Shown: positions 54,334 through 64,000 of the stretch, piece after piece | Numbering within the stretch: the stretch's first letter is position 1 | Layout of the letters: every line of letters begins with the position of its first letter | NCBI RefSeq assembly: GCF_014268455.2 | Contig: NZ_CP077085.1 | Location: 4,753,001-4,817,000, forward strand | Reading direction: 5' to 3' | Source of the DNA: Pseudomonas shahriarae | GTDB taxonomy: Bacteria > Pseudomonadota > Gammaproteobacteria > Pseudomonadales > Pseudomonadaceae | Length of the DNA: 64,000 nt | Notes under the pieces: model-generated | Seen by the model: only the letters and a program-made list of their open reading frames with translations | Database searches by the model: none | Told to the model about the DNA's origin: nothing | Made by a program: the position numbers and the translations under genes

Positions 54334-57300
54334 TCACCACAGGACCCTGCGTCCACGCTGGATCACCGCCCCCGTCGCGCTGAAAAACAGCTGCTGGGCC
54401 ATGGCTGGACTGATCCGCGAATAGTAGATCGCAATCACATCGCTGTCGGTCTTGTCGGCCAGACTGCGAAAGCTCATAAAGCGTTGTTCCGGCCGTTTCA
54501 AATGGCCGGCGCTGTATGGCGCGTTGGCCGCCTCGCGTGTGCGGTAATGAAAATGGGCGTAGGCCAATACCTTGCCGCCAGTGTCCTTGACCAGGTATTC
54601 CTGCAGGAAATCATTCTCCCGTTTAAGCGCTATGCGCCCCTCTATCGGTAGGATTTGCACCTCATTCTGGCTCTTGAGGTAGGCAATCCCCTCTTCATCA
54701 GGTGCCAGGCGCTTGACCATCTCGATACGGATCAGCCTGCCGTGCTCCGCCAGGCGGCTGGAGGCCTGCCCCAGCTCCTTGAGCAGGGGCTCCTGCGTTT
54801 GGCTTTGCTCCTGCCCCAGGGCCTTGCGGATCTTATCGGCCACCCCATTGATTTTCCCGGCATGCCGTAACAACCGGGCCTCGACGCTGGCGGGCTGGCT
54901 GGAGAGGCGCGCTTCGTTACGCGTCTGCTCAAGCACAGTCGACTGGCGCGCCAGCAGCTTGCGCCCATCGTCCCTGAGCCTTTCCAGGGAACGCACCGGG
55001 CGCACTGGCGGCGTACTGGCCTGGGTGATTGCCTCAAACTCATCACTGCCAGGTGCCTGCCGAAAGCTCGCCACCACACTCTGATCGACCGGGTTGATGA
55101 CATCGACAATGTGCTCGTTCATCTGCGGCGTACGCGCCCGAACCTGGCCCACCAGATAGCGGCTCTTGCGGTCACGGATCAGGCGCTTGCCAGAGCCAAG
55201 CGCGGGCCCGGGCGCGCGTGCAGGAGTCTGCTCGCGCTCACGCAGCAGCGCCGCCAGGGAACCGCGCGCTTCATGCTCCAAGGCGTTGAGCATGCGATTC
55301 AAGCGCTCGATGCTGCCCTCATAGAGCAGGTCGGAATCCATGTCGCCGTACTCACGCAGGGACGCTTGGGTGTTGTCATAGTCGAGCAAAATCGCGTCAT
55401 AGCCGTCGATGCGCTGTTGCACACTCAGGGGGCCTGCCTCCTGCAGGTTTTTTTGTGACTGCACCGATTGGGTCGCCTCATCGACCAACGAGCCGATCCG
55501 GATGAAATCCTCATATTCCTCGGGCTTCGGCGGCCTGCGCACTATCACCCCGCCCAATGCCTTCAACTGCAGCGACTTCCAGTCCAGCGGCGTGCCAAGT
55601 GTGGAGGGAAGCAAGGCTTCAGGCCGCGAGTCATACCCGGGTACTTGGGCCAGCCTGGCATAGTTGTTTCGCTCCAGGATGCTCAAGTCGATCAGTTGCT
55701 CGTTGTAGCCAATAATTGTCTGCATCGACTCGACGAGCGTGTGGTGCGCAGCCTGAACAACGGCTACGTCTTCATGCTCCAACTGCTCACCCAACTGGCT
55801 GCGACGCTCACCGGGAAACACCTCGTTCGAGCGGTTTGCGATCAGCATCACCATCTGCACACGCAGGGTCTGGACAAGGTCCTCCAACTGCAGAATCTTT
55901 TCCGGCTCGAACCGCTCCACGGGTTTGTTGGCATTTTTTGCGATCAACGCGTCCAGCCGGTTGAACTGCGCCCGGCTTTGTTTCTCCAGGGCGGCCAGAT
56001 AGCTGGCCCGCAGCGCTTGCAGGGATGGATCAAAGAGTTTTTGCTGATCGCCGCCGCGGGCGTGTTCAAAGCGCTCTTCAGCGGCCGCTGCGGCTTTTTC
56101 AGCCTCCATCAGGCGTTCCGTCATCTCTTGATAATGACGTTCAAACATCTGGTTCTGACGCTGGATATTGGCGCGGCGGCTGGCAGCCGACAGCTTGGGA
56201 TGGCCACCGAGCAATTGCAGGCCCAGGTCGACTTTCCACACCCCGCGTGAATCTTTCCTGAGCCAGGGACCGGCGCGCAGGGGGGTTCTCAGGTCCACGA
56301 TGCGCCAACGCCCATCCACCTGCTTGCCCCCATACAGCTGGCTGTCAATCAACAGGTAATCTTCATGGCTGACCGTGCCGCCGGGGCGCCGCACCGCGAC
56401 CCGGCCGCGTATAGGGCTGTCTGGCGAGCTGACCGTGGGCGTTCCCGGCCACTGCTCGCCCGGCCCCGGGGACCAGCGGAAGGTCTCAAGCTGTGCCTGT
56501 TGCGCGGGATCAAGGCGCAACCGCGCGTTGGCCCAGGAAAAGTCCATGCCCGTGACATCGGCCAGTGAACGCTGCCAGGCAAAGGTCGACGGCGTCTGCT
56601 GGACATGCCTGACCGCCGTGGTTTCGATCGCGCCAGTAGACAGTGGCCGGGTCTCACTCAACCGCAAACGCTGATCAAGGCTGACCACCGGGCTCAACAG
56701 CAGGCCGGCCAGGCTACCGAGCAAATCGACCAGGGCACCGGCGGTGTCTTCCTGACTGGCTGCGGCCGGCAAAGCCAGCACCGTGCGAAAGCTGACATAC
56801 ACCTGGGACAACCACCCCGCCACTGCCACCGATCCCCTGAGCAGGGGCAGCAGGGCATTGAAGATCTGCCAGAGATTATTCTTGAACAGCGTCCAACGCA
56901 GCGCCTCGATAGAGGTGGCGCGTTTTTCGGCGGACTGCCAAAGGCTCCTGGCGTTTTCATCAAATACCGTCTCAAGAAACACCCCAGGTACTGGCTCGTC
57001 GCTGAGCAATGCCGGGCTCGCCGCAGCGTGCTCGCTGTATTCGTCCCCCTGTAGAAAGCGCTGGACATGGGGGCTTGAAAACCCGCCGTTGGCAAACAAT
57101 GCGCGGCTGCTTTCAGACAGTTGCTCAAGCACCACCGCCTGCAGGTCACTGCCCGTTCGAGTGATCTCGTCGAGCAGCGCCTGGCGGCTGGCGAACTGCT
57201 GGAGCAGCGCCTCGGCCTGATCAGGCCGGTACAGAATATGGGGCAACGGGCTGTTATCCCGCGGACCGATGACAAACAGGTTGCTGGCTTTATGCACCGT

Positions 57301-59013
57301 TCCCCCGGCATGCGTCAGAAAAGCCAAGGGCCGGGCGATGATCACTTGGTTCCCGACCGCCCGCTTGAGCGGATCGCTCTGCAGCAAGGCTTGCACCACC
57401 TCTGCGCCTGGCGGGGTAAACCCGTTGCGTTGGCGTAGGCTGTTCTCAAGGGCGCGCAATGGAAGCTGCAAGGCCATCTGCTCGACAAACAAGCGTCGGC
57501 GCCGTGCAGACTCTGCCGGGTCCGACACCAGCGCCCGCTTGAGTAGCGCGGGGTAATGCCGCCCCACATCGACCGTCTCAATCAGTTTTTCCAGGTACGC
57601 CGGCCTGATCCACGCGGCAACCTCCTGCCCCGGCGCCGCCCGATGGGCGATCTGCACACTGGCATAGGGGGTAGCAAAGGGGTTTTCCAACGACCATGAG
57701 GTCAAGGACTTGGTGGTGCGCTGCGTCCAGCCCACCGTGGCGCCTTGGGTGCGTTCAAACGTCAGCAGGTAATCATCCGGATTGATCGCGGCTTCTTGCG
57801 GGAAATCCAGGTGCATCTGGCGTTGCAGCGCATGGCGGGCATACACGTCAATCGGCTCCAGCCCGTCGAGAAACGATGCACCGCCCGTGCGTTTTTGCAG
57901 GTCTGCCAGACGCTCCAGCCATTGGCCGTAGGTGTTCCGGTCGGCCCCGCTGGCGACCTGCAACCACAGCGGCAACTGCTCTTCGTGGGGCTGCTGGAGA
58001 TAGTCGCCCTCGAACCACACCTCGGGTGCGGTGAGTTGGCTGAACAGGCGCTTGTAGCTGTCGACGCCGGGCAGGGCCGACCAATTGAGCTGCTGCAACG
58101 CCCTTAACTGGCGCTCCAGCAAGGTCTGGGCCTGTGCATCGAACACATCACCTTGCGGCTCCTTGAGCACCCAATTGACGAGCAGTCCAGGGGTGTAGTG
58201 GCTCATGTAGCGTGGCAGCAGGCTGCCCAACTCGTCCAACGCAGTCAGTTTGAGCAGGCTTATCGCGGGAACATAAACCAGGTTGACCTGTTGCTGCGCG
58301 ACCTGACGCTGCAAGACCAACAACGGCAGCCACTCGCCGGGCCGCCCCTCCTGGCCGGCATAGACTTGATAGATCCGCAGCACATCGGCCCCGCCCAGCG
58401 CTTGCCGGTCCACCTGATGGCCCCACAGTTCCTGCGGCCCGTCCCCCAGCCCCAGCAGCGCGCTTGCTTGCTGCGGTGTCAGGGGCGGAGTCTGCCGGGC
58501 GCTGAGCAAACACTCACGCAACTGCGTGCCGACTGCGCCCCAGCGACTAAGCCCTGCATCGCCGGGGGCAGGCGCGTTCCAGTAGGCCACCAGCCTTGCG
58601 TTAAAACCGGCGAGCAACTGGGGGGCCAGGGCGTTGAGCATGAACTCAATATCATCGACCGACACCACATCGGTTATCGGCACGAGGCCATGGCTTATGG
58701 AACTGACCAACAGGTAGTGATGACCGGCCACGTAGTTCAGCACTTCGCTGCTCATGCAGCGCCTGATCAAGGCATCACCCAGGGTCGTGAGCTGGGTATA
58801 GCTGTCAGCGCCGGCTTGAGCGGGCTGCCTCACGCCGATCCAGGTGATGTTGGCCCGTAAACGGGAGGCCGCGAACCCGTCGGCGATCCAGTCCTGGACC
58901 ATGGACTCGGCCACTTGCGTCAACGTCGGGCGCTGGGCAAACAGGCGCCGGAGAAAGTCGCGGGATGCGTTTAGCTGGGAAGTGCCCTGAAATGCCGCTA
59001 TTGAATGGCTCAT
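54334..59013 (-). CDS. Very large putative toxin/effector (dermonecrotic-toxin-like, DUF6543 type)
   Basis: 1559 residues from an ATG at 59013 (MSHSIAAFQGTSQLNASRDF) with AGGA nine bases upstream; 23 more residues are open upstream. No signal peptide. A helical N-terminal two-thirds includes a hydrophobic stretch at about 710-785 (WQIFNALLPLLRGSVAVAGW) that could insert in membranes. A segment around 890-935 (YLLIDSQLYGGKQVDGRWRI; GPWLRKDSRGVWKVDLGLQL) resembles the conserved block of Pseudomonas DUF6543 proteins. Then comes a long coiled coil (about 945-1110) and a C-terminal alpha-beta part. No known catalytic motif is evident. It lies alone between gcsR and gcvH, opposing both. Family assignment is from memory and moderate. 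Confidence 0.58.
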   Translation of the reverse strand: MSHSIAAFQGTSQLNASRDFLRRLFAQRPTLTQVAESMVQDWIADGFAASRLRANITWIGVRQPAQAGADSYTQLTTLGDALIRRCMSSEVLNYVAGHHYLLVSSISHGLVPITDVVSVDDIEFMLNALAPQLLAGFNARLVAYWNAPAPGDAGLSRWGAVGTQLRECLLSARQTPPLTPQQASALLGLGDGPQELWGHQVDRQALGGADVLRIYQVYAGQEGRPGEWLPLLVLQRQVAQQQVNLVYVPAISLLKLTALDELGSLLPRYMSHYTPGLLVNWVLKEPQGDVFDAQAQTLLERQLRALQQLNWSALPGVDSYKRLFSQLTAPEVWFEGDYLQQPHEEQLPLWLQVASGADRNTYGQWLERLADLQKRTGGASFLDGLEPIDVYARHALQRQMHLDFPQEAAINPDDYLLTFERTQGATVGWTQRTTKSLTSWSLENPFATPYASVQIAHRAAPGQEVAAWIRPAYLEKLIETVDVGRHYPALLKRALVSDPAESARRRRLFVEQMALQLPLRALENSLRQRNGFTPPGAEVVQALLQSDPLKRAVGNQVIIARPLAFLTHAGGTVHKASNLFVIGPRDNSPLPHILYRPDQAEALLQQFASRQALLDEITRTGSDLQAVVLEQLSESSRALFANGGFSSPHVQRFLQGDEYSEHAAASPALLSDEPVPGVFLETVFDENARSLWQSAEKRATSIEALRWTLFKNNLWQIFNALLPLLRGSVAVAGWLSQVYVSFRTVLALPAAASQEDTAGALVDLLGSLAGLLLSPVVSLDQRLRLSETRPLSTGAIETTAVRHVQQTPSTFAWQRSLADVTGMDFSWANARLRLDPAQQAQLETFRWSPGPGEQWPGTPTVSSPDSPIRGRVAVRRPGGTVSHEDYLLIDSQLYGGKQVDGRWRIVDLRTPLRAGPWLRKDSRGVWKVDLGLQLLGGHPKLSAASRRANIQRQNQMFERHYQEMTERLMEAEKAAAAAEERFEHARGGDQQKLFDPSLQALRASYLAALEKQSRAQFNRLDALIAKNANKPVERFEPEKILQLEDLVQTLRVQMVMLIANRSNEVFPGERRSQLGEQLEHEDVAVVQAAHHTLVESMQTIIGYNEQLIDLSILERNNYARLAQVPGYDSRPEALLPSTLGTPLDWKSLQLKALGGVIVRRPPKPEEYEDFIRIGSLVDEATQSVQSQKNLQEAGPLSVQQRIDGYDAILLDYDNTQASLREYGDMDSDLLYEGSIERLNRMLNALEHEARGSLAALLREREQTPARAPGPALGSGKRLIRDRKSRYLVGQVRARTPQMNEHIVDVINPVDQSVVASFRQAPGSDEFEAITQASTPPVRPVRSLERLRDDGRKLLARQSTVLEQTRNEARLSSQPASVEARLLRHAGKINGVADKIRKALGQEQSQTQEPLLKELGQASSRLAEHGRLIRIEMVKRLAPDEEGIAYLKSQNEVQILPIEGRIALKRENDFLQEYLVKDTGGKVLAYAHFHYRTREAANAPYSAGHLKRPEQRFMSFRSLADKTDSDVIAIYYSRISPAMAQQLFFSATGAVIQRGRRVLW

Positions 59014-59092
59014 GCCGCGCGTCCTAATCATTGGATAACGGCAAAATAAGCCGCCCCCTGCCGGCCCGTGCGCTACATACATCTCGCGCAGC

Positions 59093-59129
59093 CGTATCGA
59101 AAACGCTACAGCGGAACGTTTTCAATACA
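59093..59129. promoter_or_regulatory. Two adjacent GcsR-like enhancer sites
   Basis: CGTATCG-AAAA-CGCTACA (59093-59110) and CGGAACG-TTTT-CAATACA (59112-59129). Both follow the complement of the GcsR consensus that I recall, TGTAACG-N4-CGTTCCG; the second matches the CGGAACG half exactly. They lie about 150-190 bases before the sigma-54 promoter, a usual enhancer distance. Confidence 0.62.
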
Positions 59130-59192
59130 CGTCTGGCCCGCCTTCGCCATGCAAGGCTTTGATCCAAATAGGCTTTTTTTCCACTGTCGATC

Positions 59193-59210
59193 CGTAGCGA
59201 TTTCGCTACA
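59193..59210. promoter_or_regulatory. Third GcsR-like enhancer site
   Basis: CGTAGCG-ATTT-CGCTACA, an almost perfect inverted repeat with the same CG..CG-N4-layout and TACA end as the other two, about 65-80 bases before the -24 box. P. aeruginosa GcsR was reported to use three such sites. Confidence 0.6.
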
Positions 59211-59273
59211 GCGCGCGTCCCTCACTCACCACCACATATCTATAAACAGTTGATTAATAACAATAAATTTATA

Positions 59274-59290
59274 TTGGCCGCATTTTTGCT
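59274..59290 (+). promoter_or_regulatory. Sigma-54 promoter of gcvH
   Basis: TTGGCCGCATTTTTGCT has the invariant GG (59276-59277) and GC (59288-59289) exactly ten bases apart, with a T-rich centre. The predicted start is about 59301, 47 bases before the gcvH ATG. Fits activation by GcsR. Confidence 0.82.
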
Positions 59291-59347
59291 AAGGACTCTC
59301 CCATTCCAATCCCGTCCACCAGACGATTCTGGCCCTGAGGAGTTTCC

Positions 59348-59731
59348 ATGAGCGAATTGCGTTTTACTGAAGATCACGAATGGCTGCGTGCCGAAGCTGA
59401 CGGCAGCGTCACCGTAGGTATTACCGCGTTCGCGCAAAACGCCCTGGGTGATGTGGTTTACGTGCAACTGCCGGAGCTGCAGGCCTACGAGCAGGGCGCC
59501 GAAGCCTCCACTGTGGAATCGGTCAAGGCCGCCAGCGGCGTGTACATGCCCCTGACCGGCGAAGTGCTGGAAGTCAACGACCAGCTCAGCGAAAGCCCGG
59601 AACTGGTCAACGAAGACCCGACGGGCGAAGGCTGGTTCTTCCGCTTTAAACCGGCTGACGCCGATGCAGTAGCTAAGCTGTTGGATCAGGATGCGTACGA
59701 CCGCCTGATCAAAGCCAACGCTGAAGCTTGA
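59348..59731 (+). CDS. gcvH: Glycine cleavage system H protein
   Basis: 127 residues. Lipoyl carrier; the lipoylated lysine is Lys60 in [13 protein letters not shown]-terminus [20 protein letters not shown] and C-terminus [10 protein letters not shown] are typical. AGGAG precedes the ATG by seven bases. First gene of the unit, 10 bases before gcvP. Confidence 0.96.
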   Translation: MSELRFTEDHEWLRAEADGSVTVGITAFAQNALGDVVYVQLPELQAYEQGAEASTVESVKAASGVYMPLTGEVLEVNDQLSESPELVNEDPTGEGWFFRFKPADADAVAKLLDQDAYDRLIKANAEA

Positions 59732-59741
59732 GGAGCGCGCC

Positions 59742-62591
59742 ATGAGTATCAACCTGAGCACCGCCAACGAATTTATCGCCCGCCACATCGGCCCGCGCCA
59801 GGACGACGAGCAACAGATGCTCGCGACCCTGGGTTTTGACTCCCTGGAAGCCTTGAGCGCCAGCGTGATCCCGGAAAGCATCAAGGGCACCGCCGTGCTG
59901 GGCCTGAGCGACGGCCTGAGCGAGGCCGATGCACTGGCCTCGATCAAGGCCATCGCCGCCAAGAACCAACTGTTCAAGACCTACATCGGCCAGGGCTATT
60001 ACAACTGCCACACGCCGTCGCCGATCCTGCGCAACCTCCTGGAAAACCCGGCCTGGTACACCGCCTACACGCCTTACCAGCCCGAGATCTCCCAAGGCCG
60101 CCTGGAAGCGCTGCTGAACTTCCAGACCCTGATCAGTGACCTTACCGGCCTGCCGATCGCCAACGCATCCCTGCTCGACGAAGCCACTGCCGCCGCCGAG
60201 GCCATGACCTTCTGCAAGCGTCTGAGCAAGAACAAGGGCAGCAACCAGTTCTTTGCCTCCGTGCACAGCCACCCGCAGACCCTCGACGTGCTGCGCACCC
60301 GTGCCGAGCCGCTGGGCATCGAGGTGGTAGTGGGCGACGAGCGTGAACTGACGGATGTCAGCCCGTTCTTCGGCGCCCTGCTGCAATACCCGGCCAGCAA
60401 CGGTGATGTGTTCGACTACCGTGAATTGACCGAGCGCTTCCACGCCGCCAACGCACTGGTGGCCGTGGCCGCCGACCTGCTGGCCCTGACCCTGCTGACC
60501 CCACCGGGTGAGTTCGGTGCCGACGTGGCCATCGGCAGTGCGCAGCGCTTCGGCGTGCCGCTGGGCTTTGGTGGCCCGCACGCCGCTTACTTCTCCACCA
60601 AGGACGCGTTCAAGCGTGACATGCCGGGGCGTCTGGTCGGTGTGTCCGTAGACCGTTTCGGCAAGCCGGCCCTGCGCCTGGCCATGCAGACCCGCGAGCA
60701 ACATATCCGCCGCGAAAAGGCCACCAGCAACATCTGCACCGCCCAGGTACTGCTGGCCAACATTGCCAGCATGTACGCGGTGTACCACGGCCCCAAAGGC
60801 CTGGTGCAGATCGCCACGCGCATTCATCACCTGGCCGCAATCCTCGCCAAAGGCCTGGGTGCCCTGGGCTTCAAGGTTGAACAAGAGACGTTCTTCGACA
60901 CCCTGACCCTGGCCACCGGCGCCAACACTGCGGCCCTGCACGACCAGGCCCGTGCCCAGCGCATCAACCTGCGCGTCGTGGACGCGGCACGCCTGGGCCT
61001 GTCGGTGGATGAAACCACCACCCAGGCCGATATCGAAACCCTGTGGAGCGTGTTCGCAGGCGGTAAAGCCCTGCCGGACTTCGCCGCCCTCGCCGCCAGC
61101 GTCGACAGCACTCTGCCGGCCGCGCTGCTGCGCCAATCGCCGATCCTCAGCCACCCGGTGTTCAACCGCTATCACTCGGAAACCGAGCTGATGCGCTACC
61201 TGCGCAAGCTGGCCGACAAGGACCTGGCGCTGGACCGCACCATGATCCCGCTGGGCTCGTGCACCATGAAGCTCAACGCCGCCAGTGAAATGATCCCGGT
61301 GACCTGGGCCGAGTTCGGGGCCCTGCACCCGTTCGCCCCGGCCGAGCAAAGCGCCGGCTACCTGCAACTGACCACTGAACTGGAAGCCATGCTCTGCGCG
61401 GCCACCGGCTACGACGCCATCTCCCTGCAGCCGAACGCCGGTTCCCAGGGCGAGTACGCGGGCCTCTTGGCGATCCGTGCCTATCACCAGAGCCGTGGTG
61501 AAGAACGCCGCGATATCTGCCTGATTCCTTCGTCGGCCCACGGCACCAACCCGGCCACCGCCAACATGGCCGGCATGCGCGTAGTCGTCACCGCGTGCGA
61601 TGCCCGTGGCAACGTGGACATCGAAGACCTGCGCGCCAAGGCCATCGAGCACCGCGAGCACCTCGCCGCGCTGATGATCACCTACCCGTCGACCCATGGC
61701 GTGTTCGAGGAAGGCATCCGCGAAATCTGCGGGATCATCCATGACAACGGCGGCCAGGTGTATATCGATGGCGCCAACATGAACGCCATGGTCGGCCTGT
61801 GCGCCCCGGGCAAGTTCGGCGGCGACGTGTCGCACCTGAACCTGCACAAGACCTTCTGCATCCCCCACGGCGGTGGCGGCCCGGGCGTTGGCCCGATTGG
61901 CGTCAAGTCGCACCTCACGCCATTCCTGCCCGGCCACGCGGCCATGCAGCGCAAGGAAGGCGCAGTCTGCGCGGCGCCATTTGGCAGTGCGAGCATCCTG
62001 CCGATCACCTGGATGTACATCAGCATGATGGGCGGTGCAGGCCTCAAGCGCGCTTCGCAGCTGGCGATCCTCAATGCCAACTACATTTCCCGTCGCCTGG
62101 AAGAGCACTACCCGGTGCTGTACACCGGCAGCAACGGCCTGGTGGCGCACGAGTGCATCCTAGACCTGCGCCCGCTCAAGGACAGCAGCGGCATCAGCGT
62201 GGATGACGTGGCCAAGCGCCTGATCGACTTTGGTTTCCATGCCCCGACCATGTCGTTCCCGGTGGCCGGCACCTTGATGATCGAGCCGACCGAAAGCGAA
62301 TCCAAGGAAGAACTGGACCGCTTCTGCGACGCCATGATCGCTATCCGCGAGGAAATCCGCGCGGTGGAAAACGGCACGCTGGACAAGGACGACAACCCGC
62401 TGAAAAACGCGCCGCACACGGCAGCTGAAATCGTCGGTGAATGGAGCCACCCGTACAGCCGTGAACAGGCGGTGTATCCGGTAGCGTCGTTGATCGAAGG
62501 CAAGTACTGGCCGCCGGTCGGCCGGGTCGACAACGTGTTTGGCGATCGCAATCTGGTGTGTGCGTGCCCGTCGATCGAGAGCTACGCGTGA
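59742..62591 (+). CDS. gcvP: Glycine dehydrogenase (decarboxylating), P protein
   Basis: 949 residues, two homologous halves. Decarboxylates glycine and passes aminomethyl to GcvH. N-terminal [55 protein letters not shown] lysine near residue 703 in [20 protein letters not shown]. Length is normal. AGGAGCG precedes the ATG. Confidence 0.97.
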   Translation: MSINLSTANEFIARHIGPRQDDEQQMLATLGFDSLEALSASVIPESIKGTAVLGLSDGLSEADALASIKAIAAKNQLFKTYIGQGYYNCHTPSPILRNLLENPAWYTAYTPYQPEISQGRLEALLNFQTLISDLTGLPIANASLLDEATAAAEAMTFCKRLSKNKGSNQFFASVHSHPQTLDVLRTRAEPLGIEVVVGDERELTDVSPFFGALLQYPASNGDVFDYRELTERFHAANALVAVAADLLALTLLTPPGEFGADVAIGSAQRFGVPLGFGGPHAAYFSTKDAFKRDMPGRLVGVSVDRFGKPALRLAMQTREQHIRREKATSNICTAQVLLANIASMYAVYHGPKGLVQIATRIHHLAAILAKGLGALGFKVEQETFFDTLTLATGANTAALHDQARAQRINLRVVDAARLGLSVDETTTQADIETLWSVFAGGKALPDFAALAASVDSTLPAALLRQSPILSHPVFNRYHSETELMRYLRKLADKDLALDRTMIPLGSCTMKLNAASEMIPVTWAEFGALHPFAPAEQSAGYLQLTTELEAMLCAATGYDAISLQPNAGSQGEYAGLLAIRAYHQSRGEERRDICLIPSSAHGTNPATANMAGMRVVVTACDARGNVDIEDLRAKAIEHREHLAALMITYPSTHGVFEEGIREICGIIHDNGGQVYIDGANMNAMVGLCAPGKFGGDVSHLNLHKTFCIPHGGGGPGVGPIGVKSHLTPFLPGHAAMQRKEGAVCAAPFGSASILPITWMYISMMGGAGLKRASQLAILNANYISRRLEEHYPVLYTGSNGLVAHECILDLRPLKDSSGISVDDVAKRLIDFGFHAPTMSFPVAGTLMIEPTESESKEELDRFCDAMIAIREEIRAVENGTLDKDDNPLKNAPHTAAEIVGEWSHPYSREQAVYPVASLIEGKYWPPVGRVDNVFGDRNLVCACPSIESYA

Positions 62592-62613
62592 TCTGACTGA
62601 AGAGACGCAGTCA

Positions 62614-62719
62614 GTGTAGGAGCTGGCTTGCCTGCGATAGCCTCACCTCGGAGCTACTGATAGACCGAGGTGTCTGCATCGCAGGCAAGCCAGCGCCTAC
62701 ACAAGCCCGGCTCCCACAG
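62614..62719. repeat. REP pair between gcvP and sdaA
   Basis: TAGGAGCTGGCTTGCCTGCG and its inverted partner GCAGGCAAGCCAGCGCCTAC; the first G of each GTGGGAG is altered to TAGGAG in a compensating way on both arms. A further half copy (AAGCCCGGCTCCCAC) follows. Confidence 0.87.
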
Positions 62720-62775
62720 TGATCGCATTGCGCAGAACAGCTTGCTTCCAATAATAAGAAACCGGAGAACAACTC

Positions 62776-64000
62776 ATGTCTTTAAGCGTGTTCGACCTGT
62801 TCAAGATTGGCATCGGCCCCTCCAGTTCCCACACCGTTGGCCCGATGCGTGCCGCCGCCCGCTTCGCCGAGGGCCTCAAGCGGGACGACCTGTTGCACGC
62901 CACCACCTGCGTCAAGGTGGAACTCTACGGTTCACTCGGCGCCACCGGCAAAGGCCACGGCAGTGACAAGGCCGTGCTGCTGGGCCTGGAAGGTGAACAC
63001 CCGGACACCGTCGACACCGAAACCGTGGCCGCGCGCCTGGTGCAGATGCGCGGCGACGCTCGCTTGAACCTGCTCGGTGAACACAGCATTGCGTTCAACG
63101 AGAAAGAACACCTGGCGATGATTCGCAAACCCCTCGCCTACCACCCCAACGGCATGATCTTTCGTGCGTTTGACGCAGCCGGCATCCAGATCCGCAGCCG
63201 TGAGTACTACTCGGTGGGCGGTGGTTTTGTGGTGGATGAAGACGCGGCCGGCGCCGACCGGATCGTCGAAGACGCCACGCCCCTGACCTTCCCTTTCAAG
63301 CACGCCAAGGATTTGCTTGGCCATTGCACCACCTACGGGCTGTCCATCAGCCAGGTGATGCTGACCAACGAAAGCGCCTGGCGCCCGGAAGCCGAGACCC
63401 GCAGCGGCCTGCTGAAGATCTGGCAGGTCATGCAGGACTGCGTGGCGGCCGGCTGTCGCAATGAAGGCATCCTACCCGGTGGCTTGAAGGTCAAGCGCCG
63501 TGCGGCCGCGCTGCATCGCCAGTTGTGCAAGAACCCGGAATCGGCGCTGCGCGACCCGCTGTCGGTGCTGGATTGGGTCAACCTGTATGCCCTGGCGGTC
63601 AACGAAGAAAACGCCAACGGCGGGCGCGTGGTCACGGCGCCCACCAACGGTGCCGCCGGGATTGTGCCGGCGGTGTTGCATTACTACATGCGCTTTATCC
63701 CCGGCGCCAATGAGGACGGGGTGGTGCGCTTCCTGCTGACCGCCGCGGCCATCGGCATCCTCTACAAAGAAAACGCCTCGATCTCCGGGGCTGAGGTCGG
63801 CTGCCAGGGCGAAGTGGGCGTGGCCTGTTCCATGGCCGCCGGAGCCTTGTGTGAAGTGCTGGGCGGCACCGTCTCCCAGGTGGAGAACGCCGCCGAAATC
63901 GGCATGGAGCATAACCTCGGCCTGACCTGCGACCCGATTGGCGGCCTGGTGCAGGTGCCCTGCATCGAGCGCAATGCCATGGGTTCGGTGAAGGCGATCA
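62776..64000 (+). CDS. sdaA: L-serine ammonia-lyase (iron-sulfur type), 3' end beyond window
   Basis: 408 codons are visible. Deaminates serine to pyruvate, consuming the serine formed downstream of glycine cleavage. [20 protein letters not shown] at the N-terminus, then KxRR-like [11 protein letters not shown]; cluster-ligand cysteines in [19 protein letters not shown] and [21 protein letters not shown] precedes the ATG. The reading frame runs off the end at 64000 without a stop, so the last part is missing from this window only. Confidence 0.95.
   Translation, partial: MSLSVFDLFKIGIGPSSSHTVGPMRAAARFAEGLKRDDLLHATTCVKVELYGSLGATGKGHGSDKAVLLGLEGEHPDTVDTETVAARLVQMRGDARLNLLGEHSIAFNEKEHLAMIRKPLAYHPNGMIFRAFDAAGIQIRSREYYSVGGGFVVDEDAAGADRIVEDATPLTFPFKHAKDLLGHCTTYGLSISQVMLTNESAWRPEAETRSGLLKIWQVMQDCVAAGCRNEGILPGGLKVKRRAAALHRQLCKNPESALRDPLSVLDWVNLYALAVNEENANGGRVVTAPTNGAAGIVPAVLHYYMRFIPGANEDGVVRFLLTAAAIGILYKENASISGAEVGCQGEVGVACSMAAGALCEVLGGTVSQVENAAEIGMEHNLGLTCDPIGGLVQVPCIERNAMGSVKAI

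Noticed and set aside
59709..62150. 813-codon open frame on the minus strand
   Set aside because: Antisense to gcvP with composition typical of shadow frames (rich in Val, Gly, His, Gln).

Overview
The window is a stretch of chromosome from a fluorescent Pseudomonas, most likely of the P. fluorescens group. The evidence is the high GC content, the Entner-Doudoroff cluster zwf-pgl-eda with hexR, a gtsABCD/oprB glucose-uptake locus, an argP-argO-sodB-bifA order that I recall from P. aeruginosa, and about fifteen REP loci of the Pseudomonas GTGGGAGC-GGCTTGCC type. No rRNA, tRNA, CRISPR array or prophage was recognised.

Layout. 1-2.8 kb: phaJ1, a four-helix DUF2383 protein, a DUF3820 protein and a class V aminotransferase. 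2.8-4.9 kb: an IS110-family element that has split a REP sequence, followed by an imperfect palindrome of about 890 bp. 5.0-17.3 kb: glucose island (eda, pgl, zwf, hexR, hexose-6-phosphate mutarotase, oprB, gtsDCBA, AGE-family sugar isomerase). 17.4-28 kb: coiled-coil membrane protein, NAD-dependent epimerase, argP/ACT protein/argO, sodB, bifA, an imelysin lipoprotein and trkH. 28-34 kb: AraC regulator, Mpo1-like and HD proteins, two tiny ORFs, MFS transporter, arfB, aromatic amino acid permease. 34.7-40.7 kb: rluB, DUF1289, scpB, scpA, yciO, the PHP phosphatase rnm, then yciB and a YciI protein. 40.8-43.9 kb: a Cpx-like two-component system with a Spy/CpxP protein. 43.9-52.6 kb: CoA transferase and the arginine deiminase operon arcDABC, with a second, divergent arcD paralogue. 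52.8-64 kb: the sigma-54 activator gene gcsR, a 1559-residue toxin-like gene, then gcvH, gcvP and the start of sdaA.

How it fits together. Glucose crosses the outer membrane through OprB and the inner membrane through GtsABCD, and after phosphorylation is oxidised by Zwf, Pgl and Eda, with HexR as the local repressor. Two promoters in this island (gtsA and the isomerase) carry the same 20-bp palindrome and the same downstream layout. The arc operon has Anr-type sites in front of both arcD copies. GcsR, three 18-bp sites and a well-formed sigma-54 promoter point to glycine-responsive control of gcvH-gcvP-sdaA, although the toxin-like gene now lies between regulator and target.

The most interesting system is the IS110 element. 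It has almost no 3' non-coding end, but about 200 bp upstream of its transposase gene that fold on paper into two stem-loops. The internal loop of the first carries segments matching both halves of the REP site in which the element sits, as expected of a bridge RNA that programmes REP targeting.
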